From Diphasiastrum complanatum (lineage: Eukaryota > Streptophyta > Lycopodiopsida > Lycopodiales > Lycopodiaceae): a stretch of 64,000 nt of DNA. The notes beneath the pieces are model-generated. The model saw only the letters and a program-made list of their open reading frames with translations. It was not told the DNA's origin and searched no databases. The translations under genes and the position numbers were made by a program. Each line of letters starts with the position of its first letter. The stretch's first letter is position 1. The DNA lies in assembly GCA_029204225.1 (NCBI GenBank), contig MU831883.1, positions 1 to 64,000 of the forward strand, written 5' to 3'. This document shows, piece after piece, positions 34,555 through 46,686 of the stretch.

Positions 34555-37500
34555 CGTAAAACTGCTTGATTAGGGTTTTACTTCCTCTCTCATCTATCTC
34601 CAGCAAATCATCCTACGGCTTCGCTTCGCCTTCCTCCAGGCTTTGTCTTGCGCACAAAGCGTGCTAAGAATTTTATGTCTACAAGCTCTCGCAAACAATT
34701 GGTGACAAGTTGAGGATGGCAATTGCGCAGTTAATACATGACAACGTGATTTTTGAAGAGGCAAAATTCAAACAATTTGAAGAAGACCAAAAACATATGT
34801 ACACCTTTTCTTTTCTTTTTCAAATATGCATTTTAAGAGAATTTTCACCAATGTCTCTCCATTAAGTACCTGATATATAATCAACACTCTCTTTTCTATC
34901 ATTGAACTTGAAAACATGTCGTAGTGTTTGGAGTCAACAACATTTCTTCTTCTAAAGCCATATCCAATATTGACACGTCAAAACAGAAAAGATTGGGCTT
35001 CGTACTTTGGAAATTGCATCCACCATGCCTATTGATTCTGTCAGCGCTCCACCGCCACAGGTTGTTGCTTCATCCTTAGCTGCTATGGGAGACACATGCC
35101 ACACCAACACGCGGCACACCACTCCTGAGAACATCTCCTCGTTGAATGAGTACATTTCTAAGCAATTTGCCGCTTTTCTTTCACAACTCAATGAACTTCG
35201 TGCGAATTTGCTTACTAAGATTGCCACGATTGACGCCCAATAGGCTGAAATTGCTTCTCGTCGTGCTGCGCTTAGTGCTTTGCAGAGGGACATCATCCCT
35301 AATATCTCCCGTGTTGTTGAGGATACTAAGGCATCCTTGAGTAAGCTTCCCCTACTTGAGCGCCAGATACAAGACACTGCTGAGTGCACTGCCCGGATTC
35401 CCGTTCTTGAACAGCGGCTTCATGAGACGGTGGAACATGTACAAAAAGTACCTACTCTCGAGCAAGAAGTACGTGAGACCAAATCATGGGCTTCTACCCT
35501 GAGATCATCTACCACCTCTTCGTCTTCTGTAGCACCCTCCTTTGACACCACGGTACAACGTCGGGATGACAAAAAGCTCAACTTAAGATTTCGTCGTCTT
35601 CCTGATGAGGGCACAGCACTGGACCAGGTTACCTCTTTGTTTACTTCACACATGGGGCTCTCAGTTCCAGGTATCCAGTATGCTTGGCGCCTCCAGCATG
35701 ATCTGAAGGTATTATTTGTCAAATTCAAAACTATGGACGACCGGCAAACAGTTCTTCGTGCATGTCGTACTCTCCGAGGCTCTCAGATTTACATAGATGA
35801 TGACCTTACTCACTGCCAATGGTTACAGCGTAAAACTATTATTCAAGAGGCAAGGACAAAACAACAGCGGGTGGTATTTACAAATGGCAACCCTCGCTTT
35901 TTCTCCAAGCGTCAATAGGAAGTTGGGGTACTCGGGCATGGGAGCAGCCCGATAGCCCCGGCTAGTGTCACATTCGGTTTTTGGAACTGCGGTGGCCTCT
36001 CCATCTCTTCTACAGCGGCTGATCTTGACACCTATCTATGTTCGGCCGATTTTGCAGAGACGTATGAGTCTTCCACACACCCACTTCCGCACATTTCTGG
36101 TTTTCAGTGGATTTCTGCTCCACGACCTATGCTACAGGGCAGGATACTTCGGGCCTCTGGTGGAGTTGCATTTCATTCTAGTAAAGACTCAAATTTTTTT
36201 TTAAGATCGAATCAATCAAAGTACCAAAAGACTAGAACTAAGGTGAAACGTAGGACATAGGAAGGCATGTGCCTAGGCATAGGTCTCCATAAGGGAGTTA
36301 AATGATATTTCTCGCATATTCTCTAATTTCTAAAAAGAAGTTGCATTGAATGCTACACCTAGAAGTAAAGCAAGGATCTAACAAAATTTGGTAAATTTTG
36401 ATACTCCTCAAATCAAGATAACACTACAACTATGGATTTGATCACATTCACTAGTCATGGGAACTCCAACAATTCTATCAACAAAATTAAGTGTCTCCTT
36501 AATTTTCCAGGAGTTTCAATAAATACATCTATCCCTCATTCTTATGTTCAGATTAATTCCACCACCCAAAAGAATTGCTTCATTAGGATCTCTAGACTTA
36601 CTATATGGTAAGATGACTTACACTTGGGTTGTTCTCATATTCATACATGATATAAGCTCCAGCATTTACCTTTGAACTACCCTTTTTGTGTTTAATGAGT
36701 AATTTATCATGAATAGAACACTGACCTGATAAATCCTCCATCTCAAGGCTTTCACATACTATCCTTCATGGAAGATCTACCATATGCAACCCAGAACCTT
36801 ATTAGTCTTAATAATCATCAAAGCATATGTTTCAACCTTGTTTCCCCAAAACGTTTTCATCAAGACACAAGTCCTGCCAACCTTGAAAATTCGAAGGGGT
36901 AAGACTCTGGAACAGGTTTCTAAGAATGTCCTTTTCCTTGTATGAGGATGTGGGAAAACATATTTCCTTAATGATAAAGCATTTACCATTGCTTTGAACT
37001 CAAAACTCAACTCTTTTGTTCTCTTATGGCCATTGCTGTTAAGCAAAGTTTGCTCCCCATGTCCTGTTCTCTTTTCAATTGCTACTGCGTAAAAGACTTT
37101 GCTCTCAGACTTTATCCAATACTACTCCTTACTGAAACGCTCTCGAGTTCGTTAACTACTTGCTGATGACATGACGTTTACAGCTTCCTGAATTAACAAC
37201 CAATGTCCAACCAATAGCCATTATTCTCTTCTACTGGTAATGCAGCATAATATACAAACAATAGAAACAAAACATCTTAAGATTATTCAAACAATATGAT
37301 CGACAGAGGGTGTTTTAATGTATGCCTGGAATAGTTGTCGAGCGGTATCTGCTACTCCATGCTCCATTTCCAGAAGACCCCAAGCCTGATTGGTTGACAA
37401 CAACAAAATATTAGCAACTAGTGATTCAAGAACGACCAAATTGACAACTTTGTGGACTGTTTGTAACTTACCATCCAGCTTGCTGCACTTTTTGGATTGA

Positions 37501-40500
37501 ATTGGGTTGCCTTCATAAAGAGCGATCTGGCCTGATCATACCGCCCCTCCTTAGCCGCAATGCAAGCAAGCGTTTGATAGAAATATTCATTTGGTGCACA
37601 GAATTTCAGCCCTTTTTTAATCAGAGATCTTGCCTTCCTAACACTACCATTTCGAAGTTCCAGAACTGCCCATGCATGCCATGATGCTGCATGCTTTTTA
37701 TCGGCTGCAATTGCTGCATCAAAAAGTTGCCTTCCTCGGCCTATGTTTCCAGTCTGCACTTCTAATAGAGCCCATGCCTGCACAAACAACGAAGAGTGGA
37801 AAACAAACTTATTTCTCCAATGTGCTTGAGACTTTACCTTCAATCCACAAACGGTAGCATGTTGATGCTCTTTAACACACTACTTGTGCAACATAACAAA
37901 CTTACAGCAATCAAAATTCTGTAAAAACAGTGTAAGATTGAGAGGGAAAACAAGAGCAGTGCAACCAGCTCACCCACATCATAAAACTGGCTTCAAACTC
38001 TAAAATGCTACTTCACCTGGGCAGTGTCGATCAAACCAATCTGGTTTGTTTTCTAGATCAAAAAGTCTACACTACAAAGGGTTTCAAAAGCATTCTAGAT
38101 CAAAAAGTCTACACTACAACGGGTTTCAAAAGCATTCATGATAATATGGACAGAACTTTGGCATTTGAGGTAGCAAAGAATGTTTGGGTGAAATAATTGT
38201 ACACCTGCAACAAGAAGATCTTGATCAACTTCAGAGAGCTCGAAAACAACAACGCAGTGATTCTAGGTGATGGGAGCAGACACGATGTCAAAGGCATCGG
38301 CACTCTACAGCTACGAACACTATCAAGCCAAGCAGAGCTGCCAGGAGCACTCTATTTGCCCTCACTCAGAAAAGATCTGCTATCTGTCTCCAAGATGGCA
38401 GATCTTGGCATTCGAGTTTTGTTCGACGGCAACACATGCCGCATGATCGAGAAGTCAACAACTGTCGGATGCAGAGAAGGAAACCTCTACCAGGCCAAGA
38501 TAATCAGCAACTCTGATAGCATATTGAATGCTTCAAAAAATGAAGATCAGCTCTGGCATAGGAGAATGTATCATCTGAACATGTGGAGCCTGTATGACAT
38601 GAGCAGAAAAGATATTGTCACAGGTCTCAAGATTTCAAAGCCCGAAACTGAGTTCTGCGAAGCCTGTCAGAAAGGCAAGCAACATCGGAATCCATTCACG
38701 CATGAGGGAAGAAGAGCTAAGGAAGTTCCTGAGCTCGTCCACTCTGATGTCTGTGGACCGATGAAGACGGATTTGCTCTCAGGTTCGAGATACTTTCTGA
38801 CGTTCATAGATGATTACAGCTGGATGACCATGATCTACTACTTAAAGAAGAAATCCGAAGTGTTTGATTCCTTCAAGAAGTTCGTGGCATTTGCAAAGCG
38901 ACACACCTCGAAAAAGATACAGATCCTCAGATCTGACAACGAAGGTGAATACAAAAGCAAAGAATTCTCAAGATTTTGCGAAGAACAAGGGATCGAACAC
39001 CAGTTCACTCCTACATACTCACCAGAATACAATGGTGTAGCAGAAAGAAGAAACAGAACGCTAGTCGAAGGAGCCTAGATGCATGATGGCACAGGCTCAA
39101 TTGCCAAGTCAATTTTGGGCTGAGGCAATAGCTGCAGCTGTACATCTGCAGAACAGATCAACAACGACAGCGCTGGAAAGCAAAACGGCATACGAAATGT
39201 GGACAAGTAGAAAGCCTGATCTGTCTTACGTACGTGTGTTTGGATGTGCAGCATATAAGCGCATTCCAAAGAAAAAAGAAGCAAGCTTGATGACAAATCA
39301 GAGCAAACAATCATGGTCGGCTACTCGAACGGAACACAAGTGTACAGGCTCTACGATCCAACCACGAAGAAGGTTGTTTCGAGCAGAGATGTGAAGTTCG
39401 ATGAGTCCACATTCCCTGGACTAAAAGACGAAAGAGGCCATGAGATCTTCACACTGCTGCCTATTCAAGAGGGAGATCGAGGACAGACATCAAATCAAAA
39501 TGCAGAGCCGCAGACTCCAGAGCAGCAGGAAGTAGAGGATCAACCCCACGAACAAGAAACGTTCGAGCAGCGACGAAACGAGCCTAGAAGGTCAACAAGA
39601 CAAAGAAGACCTCCAGACCGCTACTCTGACAATCTTCAATGGAGCGAAGACACGCAGTTCGAGTACTGCAGCTTCACTGAAGAGCCAGCAACATACCAAG
39701 AAGCTATCCAGAGTCCAAAGGGAGAATTCTGGAAGTAGGCAATGTCAGAGGAGATCGAGTCGATGAGGCGAAACGAGGCATGGACATTAGAGCCACTGCC
39801 AGAAAACAGAAAAATAGTCGACTGCAAGTGGGTATACAAGAAAAAGATGAAATCAGATGGCACCATTGGCCGCTACAACGCAAGGCTTGTCGCGAAGGGC
39901 TACACGCAAAGATATGGTGTTGATTATTTTGACACATATTCGCCCATGGTCAAGATGACAAGCATAAGGCTACTCCTTGCATACGCCACACAGCACAATC
40001 TGAAAATTCACCAGATTGACGTGAAAACAGCCTTTCTCCACGGAGATCTAGAGGAGGAAATCTTCATGAAGCAGCCTGAAGGTTTTGAAGACTCCGACAA
40101 TCAGCAATATGTCTGTCGGTTGCAGAGATCAATCTATGGTCTAAAACAGGCATCACGAGCTTGGTACAAGAAGCTCGATGGTCTTCTGAAGTCTCTAGAC
40201 TTCAATCCTACTCAACCAGATTGCAATGTCTACATTAAAAGGGTAGGAAAAGATTTTGTGATACTGACCATTTTTGTGGATGATTCACTAATGATAGGAA
40301 ATTCCTTGATGCTGATAAAAGACACGAAGAGTCAGATTTCTGAAAGCTACGAAATTACAGATCTTGGAGAAGCAACAAAATGCCTCGGGCTGGAGATCAG
40401 AAGAGATCAAACAAAGGGCGAAATGCACTTGAGTCAGTCAAAATATGCCAGAAAAGTGCTAAAGCAGTACCACATGATGGACTGCAAAGAGAAGGCTACA

Positions 40501-43500
40501 CCAATGATAGCTGGAGCCAAGCTCACGAAGCAGGATTGCCCAAAAATGGAAGAGGAAGAACAGAAGATGGCAGGTATACCCTACCAGAACTTAATCGGTA
40601 GTCGGATGTACCTGACAATTTGTACCAGACCCGATCTGGCTTTTTCTGTTTATGCATTGAGCCAATTCTCTTTAAATCCTGGCATGGCACATTGGCAAAT
40701 GGCCAAACGAATCCTACAGTATCTGAAGGGTACCCAGAATATTGGATTAACCTACAGAGCTGAAAACGAAGAAAAAGGATTTGAGCTGCACCACTACAGT
40801 GATGCGAGCTGGGCGTGCTGCAAAGATGACAGCAAGTCCATTACTAGAGGATGTACCATAGCGTGCAGAGCTGCAATCAGCTGGATATGCAAAAAGCAAA
40901 CCTTGGTGGCTCAATCCTCTTGCGAAGCTGAATACGTTGCAGCTTCAAAGGTGGCGAATGAGGTAGTGTGGCTGCAGATGATGCTAGAGGCAATCGGGAT
41001 ACCACAAGAAGGGCCAAGCACGATGATGATGGACTCTCAGAGTGCCATCTATCTGTCCTAGGATCCTGTCTTCCATTCAAAGACAAAACACATACCTCTG
41101 AAGTACCATCACATTCGAGATTTGATCTCAAAAGGAGAGCTCCAAGTCCAGTATATAAAATTAGAAGACATGATTGCAGATCTGCTCACGAAACCGCTCG
41201 ACAAGCCACTCTTTGCCAAGCAAAGAAAGGCAATTGGATTGAACGTACAAAGCTGCAAGGTTCAAGAGGGAGTGTCAGAAATGGTGAACTCCTGCAACTT
41301 TGTCGCAACACGAACATGAAGCAAAGGTCGAATGAGAACAATTCACGAAGGTCAACGTCCCTTGACTCGAAGCACGAACGATTCGCGAATCGTAAGCATA
41401 CCTCCAGGACCGCAAACCGCAAAGGGACACAAAATGAAAAGTTACGAAAGAAACGAAAAGAACGAAAGCAAACGAAGGAAACGAAACAAACAAAAGGAGA
41501 ACCCTTCGCGCTACCAGCTGGCAGCTCAACGGGCTTGGAGTCATAGACTTCACGCCCAGGTGAAACGAGAGGCAACGACAGAGACTAACTGATTAGTTGA
41601 TTAGCGTTAACTAGTCTTGTGATTTCTGCATTTAGCCATCTTGTAAACTCCACACTGTGAGGGTATAAACTATCCTCTCTGGATTATAAAGATAAATCTG
41701 AATAGACAGAGTAACTGTAAGAGACAGAGAGAGAGACGTAGCGAGTAGAGCAAAAAGAAAATCACTAGAAACAATAGAGCTATGCATGAAAGTCTGCCAA
41801 CGAGCAGAACACAGCGAAAGAGCAAAGTGTCATTCCGCCAATGAGCGATATATTGACGATCTCGCTCTAAAATTAAACTGATAATACAGTCGCTCTATTT
41901 TTGTGCATCTCCTTGTCTTGTGCTGTGTGTCTTGATTGCTACAATAAAATGTATTTTGTGATGTGCAGTTGCGTGTCTAGGATTCTTTGAAGCTTCCGCG
42001 CAAAAGAAAATTCAAAGACACAAAATCGTTCGCGAATACGAAGACGAAAACGAAAAAGAAACAGTTTTGCTTTCGCAACACTGAACAGTGTTTTCGCTTC
42101 CGCGATAGGCAGCACCCAGGATGTACCAGTACCGGCCACCACAGTGCCCCTTTCAGTACATATCGCTGCTGTACTTTCCTCCTGCAGGGACGGCCCCTCC
42201 ACAGCTAGTTCCTCCACCAGCAACAGCCCCACGGGCCACACACTCAGCTGCACAGGGATACCCCTCTTTGGCTTCCCTATCCCAGTCGACCTCAGCTTGG
42301 GCCCAGCCTAGCCAGCCAGGTGATTTGCATGGGGGTGATGAGGCATTGTTAGCTCCCCTCGTCCGCAAGTGACCAGGAAGGCCCAAGGGTGCACCGAACA
42401 AGAAAGGAAGAGCACAGAAACAGCCAGGGAAGAGAGGACGACCACGCAGGGCTCCAGGTCCAGCTAGAGGTGCACTATCACAGCCAGCTGGAGCAGGTCT
42501 AGTTGGTTTGGCTTGCTTGGGGGCTGATGCGGAGGCAGATTGAGAGGATGTAGATGACGAGTCCTCCTCCTCGGATACACAGCCCATGCCAGTTCCAAAC
42601 AGGCATAGATATCGGCTGTGAGAGTCAGCTCCAAAGCATTCGTTCGAGTAAGAGCCAAAGCATTCATTTTATACATTATATCCAGTGTTGGACGTACTTT
42701 ATTTGCTGCACATTGTGTATGTGTCGATTTGTAAATGTGATACTCTGTTTTCAATTTTATCTCATATTGTATGTGCATGTGTGAATTGTATTTTCAATTA
42801 ATTTCAATTTAATTGCAGAGATTGATAGCAAATGCACTTCACTGAAATGCATCTACAAGCTGATCATTCATTGATGTCACAGCAAACTGATAGCACATGC
42901 ACTCCAAACGATCATCAAAAGAGCAATCGCTCCTCCCCCCCCCCGGATAGCATTTCATTACATTGCATTTAAAAAATACAGAGATTGCATTTCACAACAC
43001 TAGGCACGTGTTGCACAAAAAAAATACTGTATATTTATTCAAGAGATGTATCAAAATAACATTACGTATCCCGCCATATATGGCTGGGTCTGTTCTTTAT
43101 ACTACTGTCTAACTATATGCCGCCTCATTTACTGCCAAAAATTACATAACAATAGTCCGCCACATACGGCTGGACCTTATCTATTCTTAGCATTCCTACG
43201 AAACCTCCACTGACTCCTCTGTCGTCGTGTGAAGTTCACTCCAATCTGCTCATCCAAATCCACCTCAACAGTGGGGGCGGGGGGCTCCAGCTCCGGGTTT
43301 CTCTGCCGAGCCTGTTGCAACATCTCTGCAATGTCTGCCTCTTGCTTCTGATGCCTTTCGTTGTGCCTTCAGACATCTTCTTCAAGCTTCCTCCTCGCTT
43401 CACCCTCGGGCTTCGGTGGTATGCGCTCCGCCATCTCGATCGGCTCTCTCTCATAGCACCTTGGTTCTCAAACAGGCTCAAACAGCTTCTCACTGGCTCT

Positions 43501-45268
43501 CACTGGCGCTCACTGGCTCTCACTCGCCCTCACTGGCTCTCTCACAGCCTCTAAAAATGCCTCTAACAATGGCATAGTGAGCGCCTATTTATCCCCACAA
43601 CCTGTTTGCAGTTGCTGATGATCCCTCCATGTGCCGCTGTACCTGCCCCCATGTGTTGCTCCCCCACGTGTTGCTCTCCCATTGACACCATGGTCTGCTC
43701 CCCCACAGTGCCCATGTGTTGTTGTACCTATCCCCTGCCCCCTGTACTGTCCCCTCTTTTTTTGCACACTAAACCCTCTTTTTTTGCATTTTTTTAGGCC
43801 TATTTTACTATAGAAAAAGCATTTTTTTAATTATAAAAAATATTGAAAATATGTATATATATATATTAAAAAATGGTACCACCCTGGTACCGCGGACCAG
43901 AGGGCGGTACCATAACGGCGGTACTAGAGGGTTCTATGATATATATATATCATAGATCCAGCGGTACCAGGATCCGCGGATCCCGGTACCGCGGATCCAG
44001 TGTGGTACCGCGGATCCATACTGATCCGCGGTACCACAATATTTAATATTTTTTAGTATATAATATTTTTTAATATTTAATATATTACTGTATTTTTATT
44101 TAACCTAATCCCCCCCCCCTCGCTTCATCTCTCTCCCTGCCCGTCGCCCTACTGTCCGCGCCCTCCCAACTGTCCGCGCCCTCCCTGCTGTCCGCCCATC
44201 GCCCTACTGTCCGCGCCCTCCCGGCTGTCTTCGCATTGCATTGATCGCGTCCTCCCCTGCTATTGCTATTTCGACCTTTATTGTGGTTTTTTCAAGCCTT
44301 CCGACTCCTATCGCACCCACAGAGATCTCTGCCTTCTTTCCCCAGTCCTTTCTACAGAGATGGTGCATTCCAACCTTGCCGATCTGTGGGACGAGGTGGA
44401 CATTGTCAGGCGGGTTCCCGACAAGTCTAACAAGTCCGGTGCAAGGATAGTGCGTTGTCGATATTGCCTGACAGAGTTCGTTGCCACCCTCACTCGCCTT
44501 AAAGGTCACCTACTCGGCGCACGCGCGAGAGATGGTGGCACACTGAATGCTGCCCCCTGTGCCAGCATGTCCGTTCCCGTCAGGCAGCGACTTTTGGATA
44601 CCTGCCCCATGTGCTGATCCCCCACATGCTGCACTGCGATTGGGTCCATGGTCTGCTCCTCCACACTGCCCATGTGACGGTGTACCTGTCCGGATGTATT
44701 GCTCCCCCACATGCTGCACTCCGATTGGGTCCATGGTCTGCTCCTCCACAGTGCCCATGTGCTACTGTACCTGCCCCATGTATTGCTCCCCCACATGCCG
44801 CACTCCGATTGGGTCCGCTCTCCCACAGTGCCCCCAGTACAGTCCCCCTGTACAGTAACATCTTAGTTTTTACCTAGTTTTAGCCTGTTAAAAGGGTTTT
44901 TTTTTTTTTTTTATATAATAAAAAATATTATTTTTGTGGTGCCGCCTGATACCGCTGGTCTGAGGGCGGCACCATAACCGCGGTACCACCGTTATGGTAC
45001 CGCGGTACCATAATGGCGGTACCACGTGCCACTATGATATATATATATATATATCATAGATTCAGCGGTACCAGGATCTGCGGATCCTGGTACCGCGGAT
45101 CCACTGTGGTATCGCGGATCCATAATGATCCGCGGTACCAGAAAAAAAAAAAAAAAAAAAATTTGCAAAACTAACACAGGAATTTTTATTTTTTATTTTT
45201 TATTATGGTGTCGCCCAGTTACTGCGGATTTTTGGGCGGCACCATAATGGCGGTACCATGGGGTACTA

Positions 45269-45314
<46 letters not shown>

Positions 45315-45954
45315 TAGGTCCCGCGAGACCGTACTGGTACCGCGGTACCATGATGGTACCACGGTACCATAATATATTAATATAATTAATATTTAATATT
45401 TTTTCAAATTTTTTTAAACCTAATCTACCCGCCCCCCTCGCTTCTTCTCTCCCAATTTTTTTCCAGCCATCGTTGCCCTGCCTTCGCAACTGGTTTTGCT
45501 GCCCTGCCTTGCGTCTGATTTGCGTCGCCCTTCGCCCACAGACCGCCCTGCCTTGCGTCTGATTTGCAAGAACCTGCCTTCGTCCATTTTCAGCGTCTCT
45601 CACACAGTGTACCCTGCTGTTTTTTTTCCAGCGTTTTGTCCTTAGTTTTCTCCATCGCAATGGTGCAATCCGACCTTTCCGGTCTGTGGGACGAGGTAGA
45701 CATTGTCAGGCGGGTTGCCGACAAAGGCCATCAAGACCGGTCAGAAGATCATGCGCTGCCGATACTGTCTCGTCGAGTTTGCTGCATCCCTCACTCGCCT
45801 TAAAGGCCACCTGCTCAGTGCACGCACCAAAAATGGTGCCACCTTGAGGAGGTCCCTTTGCCCCTCATCCCCCTCAGACTGTATCCCAGGGCGGTATCGT
45901 ACCGGCGGTACCACTGATATGGTACCGACGGTACCATACCAGCGGTACCACGAG

Positions 45955-46010
<56 letters not shown>

Positions 46011-46643
46011 TTATAGGGTCTTTTGTTTTGCCAAATGCTCTGCATTGTAGGGCTTACTCAAGAAGTCTCACGAATGGAATCGAATAATTGTTATTGAGGG
46101 ATTCGGGTTTAAGCTTTCAAATGCAGGGCATTTGTTTGAAAGAAATTTCAAAAAAATTTAGTGATCCAAAACAAGCTTTCCGGAAAGTAGATGCAGCAGA
46201 TCACAATTTACATCTATTATTGACATTATTGGGCCCTATTGGTAAATATAACCTAGCCCTAACTCATGGGTTAAGGCCCTCAAAAGTAATAAACAGGCCA
46301 TAAGGCCTCATTGTCGTTTGTTTGGAAACTATTTGCTTAAATTGAGTAAATCGGATCAGTTTAGCATAGCTTCATTATAACTTTAGATTCATTATACTCG
46401 TGGAGATTGTTATTTGGTTATTTCCGCATCATATTCCTGAACAATTATTTGAAGCATTCTCTCAAATTGTGTTTTGTTGTGTTGATTTGTTCATAACTTG
46501 AGATAACTCTCATTGCTACTTAGCAAAGAAAATCAGATTCAAACCTTAAGTATTTGCTAAGAGTATATGTTAGATCACGAAAAAAAATCCAGGCAATTGG
46601 CTTAAGTCACCAAATCTCCAATTTTGTTTCCTACATCCATCTC

Positions 46644-46686
<43 letters not shown>

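Larger units (their letters stand above)
38197..41943 (+). mobile_element. Copia element B, 5'-truncated, in HCF107 intron 2
   Basis: Begins inside protease (just after the active site) and runs through integrase, RT and RNase H to a polypurine tract (TTCAAGAGGGAG) and a 3' LTR from TGTCAGAAATG at 41273 to about 41943. The 5' LTR and gag are absent. Integrity of pol is high: only two frameshifts and two in-frame TAG codons. Confidence 0.88.
43870..46010. repeat. Four GGTACC/CCGCGG palindromic blocks with (AT)n cores
   Basis: Blocks at about 43870-44040, 44930-45150, 45205-45370 and 45886-46010. Each has GGTACCGCGG, GGATCC and GGCGGTACCATAA motifs on both sides of CTATGATATAT...ATATCATAG, whose AT run differs in length between blocks. 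The core and flanks are self-complementary and could extrude as a cruciform. Confidence 0.8.

Noticed and set aside
42153-42587. 144-codon minus-strand frame over the AT-hook region
   Set aside because: It is longer but Ala/Gly/Ser-biased and complements the plus-strand frame, which carries recognisable GRP-type AT-hooks.
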